This document shows, piece after piece, positions 21,880-34,029 of a stretch of 64,000 nucleotides of DNA. Both the position numbers and the translations under genes were made by a program. The stretch comes from Auriscalpium vulgare (lineage: Eukaryota > Basidiomycota > Agaricomycetes > Russulales > Auriscalpiaceae), in NCBI GenBank assembly GCA_019915015.1, contig JAHBBC010000006.1, forward strand, positions 992,001 to 1,056,000, written 5' to 3'. How positions within the stretch are numbered: position 1 is the first letter of the stretch; the number at the start of each line of letters is the position of its first letter. The notes beneath the pieces are model-generated. The model was not told where the DNA came from. It was given only the letters and a program-made list of their open reading frames with translations, and did no database searches.

Positions 21880-22290
21880 TGACTCCAACGCTTACACATT
21901 GCCGCTGCTTCCCACAACATGTGACGTGTTGTCGCTGACGTGCTGACGTGCCATGAGACATCGACAACATGTATCTCAGCTTCTACTGCACCTGTGGAGG
22001 TGGTTCTGGGCTCAATCGAGATAGTGATGTATACTATCATGACTGATTCACATATACATGCAATTCTATGGTGCTACTGTGGATAGAAATTACATACATG
22101 TGAAAATGAAATACAACTCTTTTGCCGTGAAATACAGCATCAGATAAACTCTTGGGCATCTTAGGAATACATGACATCCAAGCCCTTGATTGAGCCCGGA
22201 ACCGCCTCCATAGGCGTAGTGGAAGCCAAGATACACATTGTCGATGTCGTGTGGCGCGTCAGCACAACGGTGACGGCGCTGATACACATC
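21880..22290. repeat. Imperfect inverted repeat inside copy 3
   Basis: The plus strand at about 21900-22020 matches the minus strand at about 22290-22170: both contain GACATCGACAA, GCTTC and GGGCTCAATC in order. Both arms, read the same way, encode DIDN(V/M)YL...GGGSGLN. This suggests an inverted duplication of an old coding piece. Confidence 0.5.
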
Positions 22291-23056
22291 GCTCCATGCT
22301 GCGAGGCGATCATTACAGAATTTTCGCACTTTCATCAAGTCGACAGACACACAATTCTGAAGATCGCAGCATTGCACAGCAGTGCTCCGACCACCTGATT
22401 AGTTCTTCTAACCGCTCGCAAGATTGGAGTCTTGCAGAGCAGTCACGCAATCGGAATCATACCTTGAACACCACACTCGCGCCAGTGACGCTGTCGCACG
22501 CAGCACACACAGTCATCCGACCACTTGCTCGTTGTTCCAACTGCCACCACGTGACCTCGAGCACAGCACCTCCCACAGCTGTCACAACGCGTCGGAATTC
22601 CATCAGACATGTTTATTGTTGAGATTGTCATCAGAATGTATGCACGATGCCACTCCAGTCACTGTGACATCTGTATTCCTCTGCAGTTGCACCATTGTCC
22701 TCTGACCATTGTTCACCTCAGTTCTTGTACTCACACTGCATCGTTCTGATCCCGATTGTTTTGTATTTTTATCAGCGTCCCGATTATTGCCTCAGGATTC
22801 TGACCACCATTCCGGAGCATTCTTACCGGAAGAATAATCACAATGTCACAACATTGCAACACTCACCTCCGGCCACCTAGTGCATTGGAGCATGCAGGAT
22901 GTTGAGCTACCACCGAGTGATAGAGACAATCCCCAAGCCTAGACTGTCAGCAATTTTGCTTGGGTATATTTAATGGCCAAGCCCCTCTCCCCCCTGCCCC
23001 CTAAATGATTAAGAGTAATTGTACTGCCATGCTTGCACTGGCCATTTCCCACCAAG

Positions 23057-25940
23057 TTTTAATGACTGTTCTATTCTTTGGTCTGTTCACCAGTTCCCAA
23101 GTACCAAGCTTATTCAGCTGGTCCAATTCATACCGACACGCCTCCCACCATTTGGAAAAATCTCGCGATGCCATAGCCTCTGTGTAGGTTTTGGGATCGT
23201 GACCAACCATGAGATCTAACAGAGCGTGGAGATTAGGAGCTTCAAAGTCCAGCTGACGCACAAGTCCTTGTGTATCAGGCAATCGCCGTCGAAGATCCAG
23301 CTGTTCAACTTGAAGTGCAGTTAAGCCATCATACTGATCGCCGAGCCTTGCAGCTCTTTGACCAGCATTTGCACGTCGTGGACGCGCTGGTGGTGTCACT
23401 GCTTCAGCGATAGGTGGAGATTCTTCTAACGGTGGGACTCTATGCCTAAGCGCTTCATTATCAACTCTAGCATTGGTTGCGCGACGAGGTGGTGTGCGAG
23501 GTGGAGCAGGAGGTGGAGGCGTATGTGGTCGTGATGGTGGTGGTGTAGCAGGTGGTGTTTTAACCTTAGAATCGTCTTTCTCTACTTTGGGTGCTGGATC
23601 CTCATCTGGATCCGAGTCATCTCCAGCTGCGTTAACTGGAGGAGCGGGCACAGGCCTCCGTTCAGGAGTGAAGTCCTCATCATTGATTAAATCAGAGAGA
23701 CTTAGGTGTTGAGTAGGAGGATCAGGAGCGCTTGGTGGTGCTTTCTGGGTTGGTCTCGAAATGAAGGAAGTCTCATCAAATGTTGCTTCGCCAGACAACA
23801 CAATGGACCGGGTGGCAGGATTCCAGAAACGGTAACCTTTTGAACCATCCTCGTAACCCACAAACGTCATTTCTTTGGCATTAGGTTCCAATTTATGACG
23901 ATGTTCCTTCTGAATGTGCACGTAGGCTTTGCAGCCGAAAACGCGAAAGTACGCAACATCAGGAATGTGACCAGCACTCCATACCTCCATTGGCGTCTTC
24001 CATTTCAACGTACGGGTGGGAGTGCGATTGTAGACATGAACAGCAGTCTCAACCGCGCATTGCCAGAACCCAAGAGACAAGCCTGCATGATGAAGCATAG
24101 ACAGGGCTTTCTCCATGATGGTACGATTCCAGCGCTCCGCACGTCCGTTCTGTTGTGGCGTGTAAGGCATGGTTTTATGATGCGTGATACCCAGTTCTTT
24201 AAAGCGTTTATCCAAGATAGTATTTATATATTCCCCTCCTCGATCAGAGTGAAAGATCACTAGCTTGACACTAGTTTCCTTCTCAGCTCTGGCCAGGAAT
24301 GTCTCAAATGCCAGGAGAAAATCTGACTTTCGCTTGAGGAACATAGCAACTCCTTTGTTACTGAAGTCGTCGAGGAATGTCGCAATATATGTGAATCCTT
24401 GGATAGACTGCACACGCATAGGTCCGACTAGATCCGAATGGATTTTGCCAAGAACCCTGGCGGCACGCTTATCTGAACTAGGGTAGGTCTGGCGAGTGCT
24501 CTTGCCAAGCTCACATCCATGACAGGGTTTAGTAGCCACTGTAGCATGGTCTATGACAATCCCTTTGACAACTTCAGAAGTAAGTCGTTTCAGGGCGCCA
24601 TGTGACATATGAGCAAAGCGTCCATGAGCAATGTCAACCGAAACCGCATCTTTAACCGTCGCCTCATGAACCGCAGGTTTAGGCTTAAGCTCCAACCAAT
24701 AAAACTGATCGTGCTTTTGGCCAATACCATAGGTTATGCCAGCGCGTTCTATTGTACACACTCCTGTAGAACCACGTAGAAGCACATCAAACTTCTGGTT
24801 CAACAGTGTAGTCACCGATATGTATCGATGAGCGGCTTTAGGTGCAAAAAGCACATTCTTAAGCGTGACCGCAACACGCTTCCCATCCACATCTGTCCAC
24901 GCATTGACAGTGCCCGTCCCATAGAAGTGCATAGCCTGGGCAGTACTATCACCAACGGCAATATGTCCAGGTTTTTCTAGGGGCGTGTACTGGGCAAAGT
25001 CTGTACGTGTGTGTGTAATATGGTGAGAGCAACCACTGTCAAGCATCCAGCGATTCTTATCAGGCGAGAGGTACCAGGCAACAGCGACTTCATTGGAGGA
25101 CGAGGCCTCAACAATTAGAGCATTTACAGAGGGTTTACTACTACCTCCGCCGCCGCCACTACTGTCCCCTCCCTTCTTCTTGTCGCCAGCTTCATCAGCC
25201 TGTTTCTTGCGACAATTGGCCTCCCAGTGACCCTTCTTGTGACAGTACTTGCACTTGCCCTTCTCCACCTTCTGCTTTCCTTTGGCTTTGGCAGCCGCAG
25301 AATTAACAGTGGCAGCGATGGTGGAGTCTGCCTTTATGCTAGCCTCTTTGCCAAGGATGCGAGTAGTGATCTCAGCAGGAGTGGCAGTTTTAAGGTCACT
25401 GAAGGAATCAAGGGTAAGATCCCTAAATGCTTTATAGGAATCTGGGAGGGCCTTGAGGAGGAAGTACGTGTGTTGGATGGGTGTAACAGTTATGCCATTC
25501 TTCTTGAGATTCTCATACTGCTGATCAAAGTCATTGATCTGAGGTCCAAGAGGTTTGGTATCGATGAGACGGGTGGAAAGGTAGAGGTCAAATTGGGTGA
25601 AGATGGTGCGAGTGCCGGGTTTGGAATAGGATGTTTTGAGAAATTTCCAGGCATCAGAAGAGTGGTCATCGTTGCCCACTTTGTTCTTCAAGGCTGGTGC
25701 CAGGGATGCTTTAATGTATCCAAGCGCCACATCATCTTCTTCATCCCATACCGCCTCCGCCTCCACCTCAGTTGCAGTAGGATTGTCTGGATCTGCAGCT
25801 TTGGGAGATGGCTTGGAGCCACTGGTGTACCTCCAGAGCTTCTTGACTTTAAGAAAGGCCATCATATCATCTTGCCAAAGGGCATAGTTGCTGTTTCCAG
25901 CTAGGATGGTAAATCCTTTGGGAAGTAATTCTCCAGACAT
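23057..25940 (-). pseudogene. Ty1/copia Gag-protease-integrase, truncated in RT
   Basis: Copia-class polyprotein read from ATG 25940 (MSGELLPKGFTILAGNS). In order it shows a UBN2-like Gag, a zinc knuckle (CKYCHKKGHWEANC), a retropepsin site (WMLDSGCSHH), a GAG-pre-integrase region, and an integrase core with D (HSDLVGP), D (HSDRGGEY) and E (NGRAERWNRT). After a proline-rich linker the start of RT follows (LGTWELVNRPKNRTVIK). There it is cut: downstream bases belong to copy 3 of the 3.1 kb family. The rest of RT, RNase H and the 3' LTR are missing and were not found on the other side of copy 3. No internal stops were seen up to the break, so the remaining part is well preserved. Confidence 0.85.
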
Positions 25941-26530
25941 GTGTAGAGCGAATGATCTGGGTTTGAGGAGCAGTCAGACCCAGATTCTTTAAGAAGTTCA
26001 AGACGACGTCAACCCTATGTGCTGTATCTCTAAGCCAGAACCCTAAGGTCCTGTCCTGCCCATGTCCATGTGCGCATATACAGTACAATTACAGTACTTG
26101 TATGCAAATTTGTGGTTAGGATGAAACGAGAATGCACCAAGGTACACCTCCGGATCCTAATTAAAGCCTAGATGGTTGGGCTCCACAAATCTAAGTACTT
26201 ATAGTAGCGCACTGCAGTTGTAACAGGTTATGGTTCCCCCAGGCTTCCCCAGGTTCCCCTAAGCCCGTAGTGGACTCTTCTGGTTCGACACAGTTGTGGT
26301 CTACACCAGGGTAGGTAATTGTACAGTATGCGCACAGAGGGACAGGGCAGAAGGGCTCACGCTGACTTCTGGCATTGCCATGCCTCCGTCATCAGCGCTC
26401 GCGTAACCCCAAAGGGGCGAGAGCACAATGGCAGCTCAATGAAGAGCTCCAAGATAGGGCGCGAGTGGGAAGATGATGGTAGACTCGCCTTGATAAAAAG
26501 CAAAGTAACTTCTTGTAGCAGGTGTTCAGG
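25941..26530 (-). other. Leader of the copia element
   Basis: This lies between the primer-binding site and the copia ATG, with no protein-like ORF. It is unusually long (about 590 nt) for a copia leader. It includes GTTCGACACAG near 26283 and a stretch resembling the gag-proximal region. It may contain decayed sequence. Confidence 0.4.
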
Positions 26531-26544
26531 CAGGGCCCATAACC
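26531..26544 (-). promoter_or_regulatory. Primer-binding site of the copia element
   Basis: The minus strand reads GGTTATGGGCCCTG directly after the LTR end. The complement, CAGGGCCCATAACC, resembles the anticodon arm of initiator tRNA-Met. Priming by a 5' half of that tRNA is known for Drosophila copia. The second copia element in this window has the same site at the same position. Confidence 0.72.
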
Positions 26545-26942
26545 TGATGAAACACAACTTAGAGAGACGTTAGTCTATACTCAGTCTGTGATGTGAAAAG
26601 ACTATATTGCAGTACCTTAGAGAGACGTTAGTCTATACTACAAGTGAGTTAGTAAAGAGAAGACTCCTAAGTATGCATAGGAATGCTCACCTCAGTCTGT
26701 GATGTGAAAAGACTGAGGTATCTGAGCGAAGAAAGGAGCCCTTTTATACTACTTGGGGCTCTGCATATCAACCAATCAGAAATTGTGTAGTAAGCATAAA
26801 GCATATGTGTAAGACATAATGTGTAAGAATCAGTCAGCTTGCACAGCATCAGTAAGTACATCAGTCATCCTAGGAGATAGGAGTTAAGACCTGAGTAAGC
26901 GTATAGCAATCCTGTACAGTAGCTATTCTAGACTATTCTACA
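26545..26942 (-). repeat. 5' LTR of the copia element
   Basis: Minus strand: begins TGTAGAATAG at 26942 and ends TTTCATCA at 26545, immediately before the primer-binding site. A TATA box (AGTATAAAAGGG, about 26737-26748) lies mid-LTR. Two short repeats (AGTCTTTTCACATCACAG) occur in the R/U5 part. The outer end is assigned from TG...CA alone, as the partner LTR is lost. Confidence 0.65.
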
Positions 26943-27018
26943 ATGTTCCATGATCAAACAAGTCCAGATCGTTCTAGATCATTCCATAGTATTTGTCATG
27001 AGACTAGCGTCATCACCA

Positions 27019-27593
27019 AATTCCAACAGAAGGTGCGCCGCCTCCGCCTCTAACAGAAGAAGCAAATTCTGCCGAGTCGCTGTCGGACGGTAGCACAGAC
27101 TTGAATGGGCCCAATCACAAGGCTCGACGAGCTGCGGATAAGCAAGCTCAAGCTGCGCCAAAGAAAGGTTAGTCAGATTATTGCTGTTCTCTGCCGTAAC
27201 ATACCTATCATTGCTTTACAGCACCCCGCAAGCCTCGCAAGAAGGCCGCAGCGTCGGCAAATCAGGGCGAAGGCACTGCCCTTCCTGATCCTGATGCGCG
27301 CAATGTCAATGGGCTCCTGGAGGACCTGTCACATATCAGTACCATTGATTTGTTGGAGGAAAAGAAGCTATCACCTAGCGCTGACGTGAAGCATTTCTTT
27401 GAGAACCAACACACACGTACAGATGCTAAAGGTAGCAATCACAAGGTTCATGACTGCGTGATTTGCAAGTGCGTGATATGAACCAGACATGTAACAGACA
27501 GCTGATTTACGTATTAGGAAGCACAAGAAGTTGAAGATTGAATTTGTTGCGGACCTGACGATATCACGCCGGCACCTGCAGGGTGATCACAAG
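27019..27593 (+). CDS. hAT transposase, N-terminal exons with BED-type zinc finger
   Basis: First visible exons of a hAT-superfamily transposase. Exons are about 27019-27167, 27222-27468 and 27518-27593, joined by 54- and 49-nt introns (GTTAGT...TACAG and GTGCGT...ATTAG). The first exon is lysine/alanine rich, like a nuclear targeting tail. The second and third together make a BED-type finger: CVICK, then SRRHLQGDHK with the paired histidines. The third intron starts GTCAGC at 27594 and is interrupted by the LINE. The coding frame resumes at 38023 after the same intron ends. The true start codon is not seen: a TAG lies upstream in frame, and the copia LTR edge is only 77 bp away, so the 5' end may be lost. 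Confidence 0.75.
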
Positions 27594-27627
27594 GTCAGCT
27601 TAATTCATGGGCGTTCAGACAACAAGT

Positions 27628-27641
27628 ACTCACGGTAATTT
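27628..27641 (+). repeat. Target-site duplication of the LINE, left copy
   Basis: ACTCACGGTAATTT here is repeated exactly at 38006-38019, on the two sides of the LINE. The sequence is the 3' part of hAT intron 3. Confidence 0.8.
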
Positions 27642-28027
27642 TTATGTTATTTTAGATAAGCGATGTGATATTCATAGGTATACAACTACTAGGGTTTACA
27701 GAAGATCGGGCTAAATGCACTAAGATAGAATCATTAGAACACTTAACTTCTCCTACAACCATCGACTCCCAGAAATCCGCTAAGCTGGGTCCTGGGACCC
27801 ATCCGAGGAAAAAATGCTTTTACGCACGCCCTTTTCAGGGTAGTGTGGGACTCTGTTGCCGCTATTACAGGGGGGCCCGTGGCGGTCTAATACCAGAGGG
27901 TTTATTTTATTTTATTTTTGTCTTTTGCCTTGCACAGTATCGGTCAATGCTAACTCTGTCGTTGATTTTCTTTGTCCAGCGTCTTTGAATCTCCGCTCGT
28001 GAGTGGGTTTTTCCTGCGATTGCATGT

Positions 28028-31000
28028 TCACATCTGATTACCCAGATCAGATGTGCTGATTCCGAAACCAAGATTCTCAGGAGGCGCGTCGCACCTTGGG
28101 CTCTTTTCTTGCCTCTTGTTGCATTCCGGGGTTGCTCTTGTTACGACTAGGTTTCTTACTGCAAGGATCGTGCCTAGGGAGATGTCGGGCCATGTCTCGT
28201 CGCTGTGTGGCCACAGATCTTCGGTGAGTTTCCAGATGATTTCTCGCGCTTCTATTTGGCATTGACATAGGATGTGTTCAAGCGATTCGAGGGGGTCATT
28301 GCATGCTCCGCATACCGCCCGCTCTGGGATGGCGGTGTGGATCCAGAAATCGCCCAGCTTATAGCTGTTTTGGTATGCGCGGTACAGGAAAGATTGTATA
28401 TTTTTGCGTATGTCTTTGCTCAGGATCGCTTTCCATAGTGTCGCGTCTGTTTCTTGGGAACCGGTGAGTGCCTCTAGGGCGTCTCTTGCTCGCGCGATTT
28501 GGGCTTTGGGGCCAGCCCTGGTATCTGGGTGCTTTTTCTCCGCCAATTGTCTTATCCCTCTGTAGGCTATTGCTTGGGTTATGGTCGCTAATTTGCCTCC
28601 TGTCAGGCGCCATTCCAGGGGTGCGTATAGGTCGATTCTTTGTGATCTGTCTTTCCGTGCTCCGGCATCCGCCAGTTCGTCTGCTCCGTCGTTTCCTGTG
28701 TCTCCGCTGTGTCCTTTGACCCATTGGAAGGTGACTGTCGCCGACCTGATTCTCATACGATAGGCTGCTGCTTGGTAGTATTCTGTGTTGGTGACTCCTA
28801 TCCATCCTCTATTCTCCCAGTCTTCCAGGTGTTCTGTGAGTCCCTTTAGGACCGTCTCCGAGTCCATTCTAAATTGTATGGGGTCTAGTTCGTCGGCATA
28901 TTGCAGCGTCGCTACTATCACAGCGATTTCACCTATCTGGTTTGTTCGTGCTTGTCCGTTTATGCGGAGGGCCATGTTGTTTGGGTGGTCCTGGCCGTAC
29001 CAGATCCCGCTTCCACATAGTGAGTTTAATTTACCATTATTTGTGCAGGAGCCGTCGGTGTAGACTATCTTTAGTTCCCTTAGATTGTATCGTCCTCTGT
29101 TGGGGCCTACAACACGGTGCGCTGGGACGCGCGCTTGGCACGCGGGGTCTGTGAAGATGCGGAAAGTGTCCGCTAGCGACTTTGTTGTTACGCTAGGGTT
29201 GAAGGTAATTTCTCCTTTATTCGTTTTAGCAGTCTGGTTGGTGGCGTGTCGGTGCCGTGTGAGTGTGAGCCCATCGTCCGGCTCCTGAAGGGTCGGGCTC
29301 GTCTTCTCATCCATTCTTTCAATTATCTGTTTCGCTTTTAGGGTGCACTTGTGAGGGTTGGTGCATCCTTTTGTTCTGTCCGATGCGCAGTCGCGGCAGG
29401 CGCAGTTCAATCAGGGTAATGTAGGCGGCCGTTCACTCTGTTCGTGAGTCTCTCTTCTGCTTTCTCCATGTCTATCACTCGGGTGATCTTATGCGTGTGC
29501 ATTAGACATTTTGCTTGGTTCGCGGTCGGTTTAGCATCAATTGTTCCGAGGTGGAACCATACTGGGAGCTGTCTTTTCAGGGTGTCTGAGAGTTTCAGGC
29601 ACGCGAAATTTGTATGATAGGTTTTCGCTGTTTCGAGCATGCGTATTACTCCTGTGGGGAGTAATTTTGAGTTTTTCCCCCTCGTCGGTACTGACCACGT
29701 CTGTAGGAATTTGTTTAGTTTTGCTATATCCGGCGCATTGGATATTTTTGCGATCAGGATGTCGGTCACGAAAGCCCATGTGGGGCAAGATTCCGTCATG
29801 TCTAGGTATGATTTTAGCCATGTTATTTCGATTGCTTGGTTTCTCGTGCTGATGTCTAGTAAGTCCAGACCCCCGTCTTCAGTCTTTCGATACAGGTATT
29901 TCAAGTCTATCGGTGCTCTTTGGGTGTTTTCCGACCACATGAAGTTCCTGACTATTTTCTCTAGCGCTTTCTCAATGGTCTTCGGGGTGCCTTGGACTTT
30001 TGCCAGGTACTGCGTGCAGCCTCCTACGAACATTTGCACGATGGCTTTCTTGCCTTAAAGGGATGGGTGATAATGGTTCCATTGCGTGAGTCTATCATTG
30101 ACTTTGTCGAGTACAGGGCCCCACGGGATTGTGTCATCAATGTCGTTACCAACGTAGCCTCCCAGGTAGCGTACCACAGTTCCGTCTTTTGCTATTCGGG
30201 CTGTTTCAGGAAGGTGCCTATCCCTTGGTGAGAGGCGTTTGGTTTCTAGCACTGTTTTCCTGTGTTCCTTGGATCCAATCGGTATGTACTCTGTTTTGTC
30301 GATGTTGAAGTGCGCTCCTGATTCCGTGCACCAGTTGTCTAATATGGGTTTGACATCGCGGTAGCGGTCTTCTTTCGAGAGGTAAAGTAGCGTGTCGTCG
30401 GCAAAAAGGTTTATTATTAGTTTTTTCATAAGGCCCGGGATATGGAATCCTTTGAGGTTTGGTGTTGCTCGAAACATACAGGCGAGAGGTTCTATTGCAA
30501 GATTGAAGAGAAGGCACGAAAGTAGGTCTCCTTGGCGTACCCCTCTAGTGACTTGGAAGGAGCTGCTCAGATATCCGTTTATGTTTACTGTCGTGAATGC
30601 TCGTCCGTAGAGTGCTTTTACCGTTTTGATGAATGTGTTGGGTAGCTTGAATTTTGTGAGTACGTCCCATAAGTACTCATGTTGAATTTTATCATACGCT
30701 TTTCTTGGTCTAGTGCTATTATGACCCCGTCTTGCTCCGTCGCCTCTGCGTAATCAATCACAGTCTGCGCGAGTCTTACATGGTCCGATATGGATCTCCC
30801 AGGTACGAAACGGGCCTGGTCAGGGTGTATCAGTGGGCTAATGCATTTTGCTAGTTGCATTGCCAGTGCCTTCGTGAGCACTTTGTAGTCTGTGTCCAGT
30901 AGGGTTATTGGTCTGTAATTTGCTATCTCCATGCGATCCTTCTTTTTGTAGATCGGGCACATCCAACCTGCTGTGAAGTCCGTTCTCGGGTCGACGTCAT

Positions 31001-32858
31001 GGCGCTGGATGTCTTGGAATACAGTTGTGAGTGTTTTCAGGATGTCAAAGCCTGGTTTATCTTCTTTGACCGAGTTGCTGTGTTCTTCCTCTAGCTTTTT
31101 CCATAGCTCATATGGGCAGCCATCCAGGCCGGTCGCGGTGTCGTTCTTAGACGCTTTGAGGGCCTCTTGTACTTGTTCCACTGTGACGACATCCTCTAGT
31201 TGCGTTTCTGTCTCTGGTGCTAGCTTCTGGTTCTGAGGTATCGAGTCGAGGACTCGGGCTCTGCTTTCTCGGGTGGAGTGTGTTGTCTGTCCGTTTGCCT
31301 GTGTATCCACGTCTTGGAGGGTAGCATGGTACTGCGCGGCCATTTCGGCCATCTTCTGCGAGTTTGTCTCATAGGCTTGCACGGCTTCTGGGTTATTATG
31401 TCCTGTGGACTTCTTCAGGCGGGTCATGACGTCTCTCGGCTTTGGTGTCTTGTTCACCTTCGTTCAGTATTTATCGACGGATTCGCCTTTCAGGAACCAT
31501 TGGGCTTGCGCGTTCCCTTCGGACGCTGATCGTCTCTTCCTTTTGAGGTGGTCGATCTCTTCTACCAGGATTGCTTCCTCGCGTCTCGTGTCCTCGTTAT
31601 CGTTGAGGGATGGGTTGTTCGCCAGGCGCTGGACTTCCTCTCTGAGTTTCCGGATCTTTGTCGCGATGCGGTTGATTGCCGATTTTGCTGTGCTCTTTGC
31701 GTTGTTGGTTATATCTTCTTTGAATTCTTGCCAGAGTACCTGGGGGTTGTTTTCTTGGCGATCAATGAACAACGCTGCGAGTCTTTCCTCCAGAGTCTGG
31801 CCTTTGCTTATTATGGTATTGATTAGGTTCTTGTCGTCGAGTATGAAAAGGGGCCAGGTTCAGCGGCCTTTGCCAATGTTGGGTGCTTTCTTAACGGTGT
31901 GCTGCACAGAGACCATGTTGTGGTCGGATGGGACAGCTTTGGGTAGGGTTTGCCACTCATACGCGTACTTACCATTTTCTTCGATTGTATAGATTCGGTC
32001 TAGGCGCAATGTGATCTGGTTCGTGCTATGTCGGTATGTGAAGAGTTGTACCTTTTCGTTTTTGTGTCTCCATACATCTATTAGGTTGTGTGCTTGCCTG
32101 AAGTTCCGGAGTGCTTCTACGGCCCTTTCATCGTCGGGGTGTTGCGGCGTTCGGTCTTGGGCATCTTCTACCAGGTTGAAGTCTCCTAGGAGGTAATCGA
32201 TTCTTGTTACGTGTTCTTCTCTCAGTCTGTCTTCTAGTAGCTCCCAGAAATCCGGGTGTTCGTTCGGGAGGTTTGGTGCGTATACATTAAGTATATGGAG
32301 CGTCTCCGAGTTATTCCACTTTATTTTCAGTAGGATTGCCCGCCCCTCGATCAGGGGGACAACCGTGGCGTCTGACATATTTACCATTGCTTTATTTAGG
32401 ACAAAACCTACTCCCGCCTTTGCTCTCGGACTGTCTGGCAGGCTCGAGTTGAATATCACGTGCACTTTTGAGTATCTTGCTTGGATGTCCGCTAGGTCTT
32501 CGTCCGCAAGGTGCATTTCTTGGAAGGCTGTTATCCCGATTTTGTCTTCTTTTATTGTTCTGTGTAATTCGAGCCATTTACTGTGTAGTACTCCCACTTT
32601 GGTGCGGAAGTTCTGTCCATTTATGTTCTGGGTCGCCAATTTGATGTGGGCTTTGAAGCTCTTTCCTTTCTTCTTTTTGGAGCGACTGATAATCCTATCA
32701 CGATTTATGCTGCTCATGTCGAGGCCTAGTGGCTGAATTACTGTGTCCTGCCGATGAGGACTTCCGTTGCCGGGGTTTGGTCGAAGTGCTAACAATGCAG
32801 CTCTGCCTGCATTCCCCCGCTCCGCATCATTTGAGGGGGTCTCAGCGGTTGAAGACAT
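28028..32858 (-). pseudogene. LINE ORF2: AP-like endonuclease, reverse transcriptase, RNase H (decayed)
   Basis: The endonuclease/exonuclease/phosphatase domain shows ATQNINGQ, the metal-binding E in AFQEMHL, LLGDFN and PSDHNMV. The RT shows ANYRPITLLDTDYK, QARFVPGRS and the catalytic LFADDTLLYL. The RNase H shows VYTDGSC, DSETVLK and WVKGHSGDTGNDGADELA. A C-terminal CX2C finger precedes SLEHILCQC. I chose the ATG at 32858 (MSSTAETPS), since no earlier ATG is in frame. Lesions: in-frame TGA at 31862-31860 and 31466-31464, both where Trp is expected (GR-stop-TWPLF; KY-stop-TKVNK). There is a one-base loss near 30705 (EKRMIKF instead of EKAYDKI), a TAA near 30057-30055, and a one-base loss near 29410. 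The protein is inactive in this copy. Confidence 0.85.
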
Positions 32859-33522
32859 CCCCTCTCCGCGGTTCGAGGAGCTCGCACCGTTGCCGTTTAA
32901 AAACCCAGTCTCTGGTGGTGTAAAGTTGGTAAAATTCACAGTTGGTCACAACGCTCCGCCTACGACTATTGGCGGGCGCGGGTGGCTTATCCTAACCACC
33001 ACAGGTGAGCACATGTCGGTGTTCCGTACCTCCACTCCCGTCAGCAGCGTGGAGGCAGTACTAGTACGACTTAAGCTTCTCAGCACAGCTAGCTCAAGAC
33101 CTGAATAGGCCTCCGTTGTACTTCTTTGCTAGTCATCGCGGTGTGTGGATGCCCGGGCTTTCCTGTCCCGTTTCCGGTCAGTAAATGTGGGCGTGGGCCT
33201 ACGTCCTTTGTTCTCCGGCTCGTAAGTAAGCACCTCAAGACTCCTTGCCGGTATACGTTCTCATCCTTAGCTTGATGTCGCCGCTTCTCTACCGCGGAGG
33301 CGGCGTTGCCGGATTATTTTCTCATTTCATAGCGCTTGTTTGCTTGTCATGGTTCAGCAGGTCTGTATTGCGTGAAGGAGAGTGAATATATGCTGTATAA
33401 CTATACGTATTTGGGGGTTGTACAGGGAGAGCGTGAGTCCGCGTCATGTAGGGTAATCGTAGTCGTAAGAGGGTCGTGATGTCGTTACTAAGAGATACGT
33501 GTCCTTACTGTGTGCATTAGTT
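32859..33522 (-). other. LINE inter-ORF spacer
   Basis: Sequence between the ORF1 stop (33523) and the ORF2 start. It is about 660 nt, without a convincing ORF or element end. Confidence 0.5.
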
Positions 33523-34029
33523 TTACTCAATGGCGACCTTTGACCGTGCGCGTCTCGGAAGCCTACGGGCGGCGGCCCCGACCCGCGCCAAAGTATCCTC
33601 CAGGCGCAGGGTTGACTCTGTTACCGCGGCCCTTGCCGTTTGCGTTGCCGTTCCTGGGTGTGTTGTGCTGCGGTCCCTTCCAGCCGGGGACGTTGGGGAA
33701 GGCGCAGAGGCCCCGTGGGTGGTCGCACCCATGGCATATGTGGCAATAAAGGGGCGGGGGTTGTGTGCCGGTGCCCTCCATCAGGGATTGATACGTGAGG
33801 GACGTGAAATGGGTGCGCAGCGTATACAAGTAGTTGTTGTCGGGGAGAGTTGTTGGGTCGATGAGGAGTATGAAGCGGGCAATGAGTATTCCGCCCTGTC
33901 CCTTGGTGTCAACGCGCTTGATTCGGAGTGAGGCGACGAAGCTCCTGACATGGTCATCCGTGAGGGGGATGGGGTTGCTTGCTGCGTCCTGAATGATCTT
34001 GCCTAGGGCGATACACGATTCCTCTGACA

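Larger units (their letters stand above)
20490..23056. mobile_element. 3.1 kb family, copy 3 (inverted, divergent, with nested pieces)
   Basis: It starts TTACGATTACTCTTAATCG at 20490 and ends CCCACCAAG at 23056, the inverse order of copy 1. The order of modules is also inverted: tail, TTCCCACGG (21430), hairpin (21452-21511), CCCGGG, tRNA-like module (21565-21642), body, C-rich patch (22986-23004) and the end. Two extra tail-like blocks (about 20690-20990 and 21236-21420), one with its own terminus-like sequence (ATTACGAGTACTCTTAATTA), suggest nested older insertions. The right end lies inside the reverse transcriptase of the copia element next door. Confidence 0.65.

Noticed and set aside
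23001..23056. Apparent C-terminus of the copia ORF (KTWWEMASASMAVQ)
   Set aside because: These bases are the terminus of element copy 3, not copia. The copia frame simply stays open by chance to a TAG.
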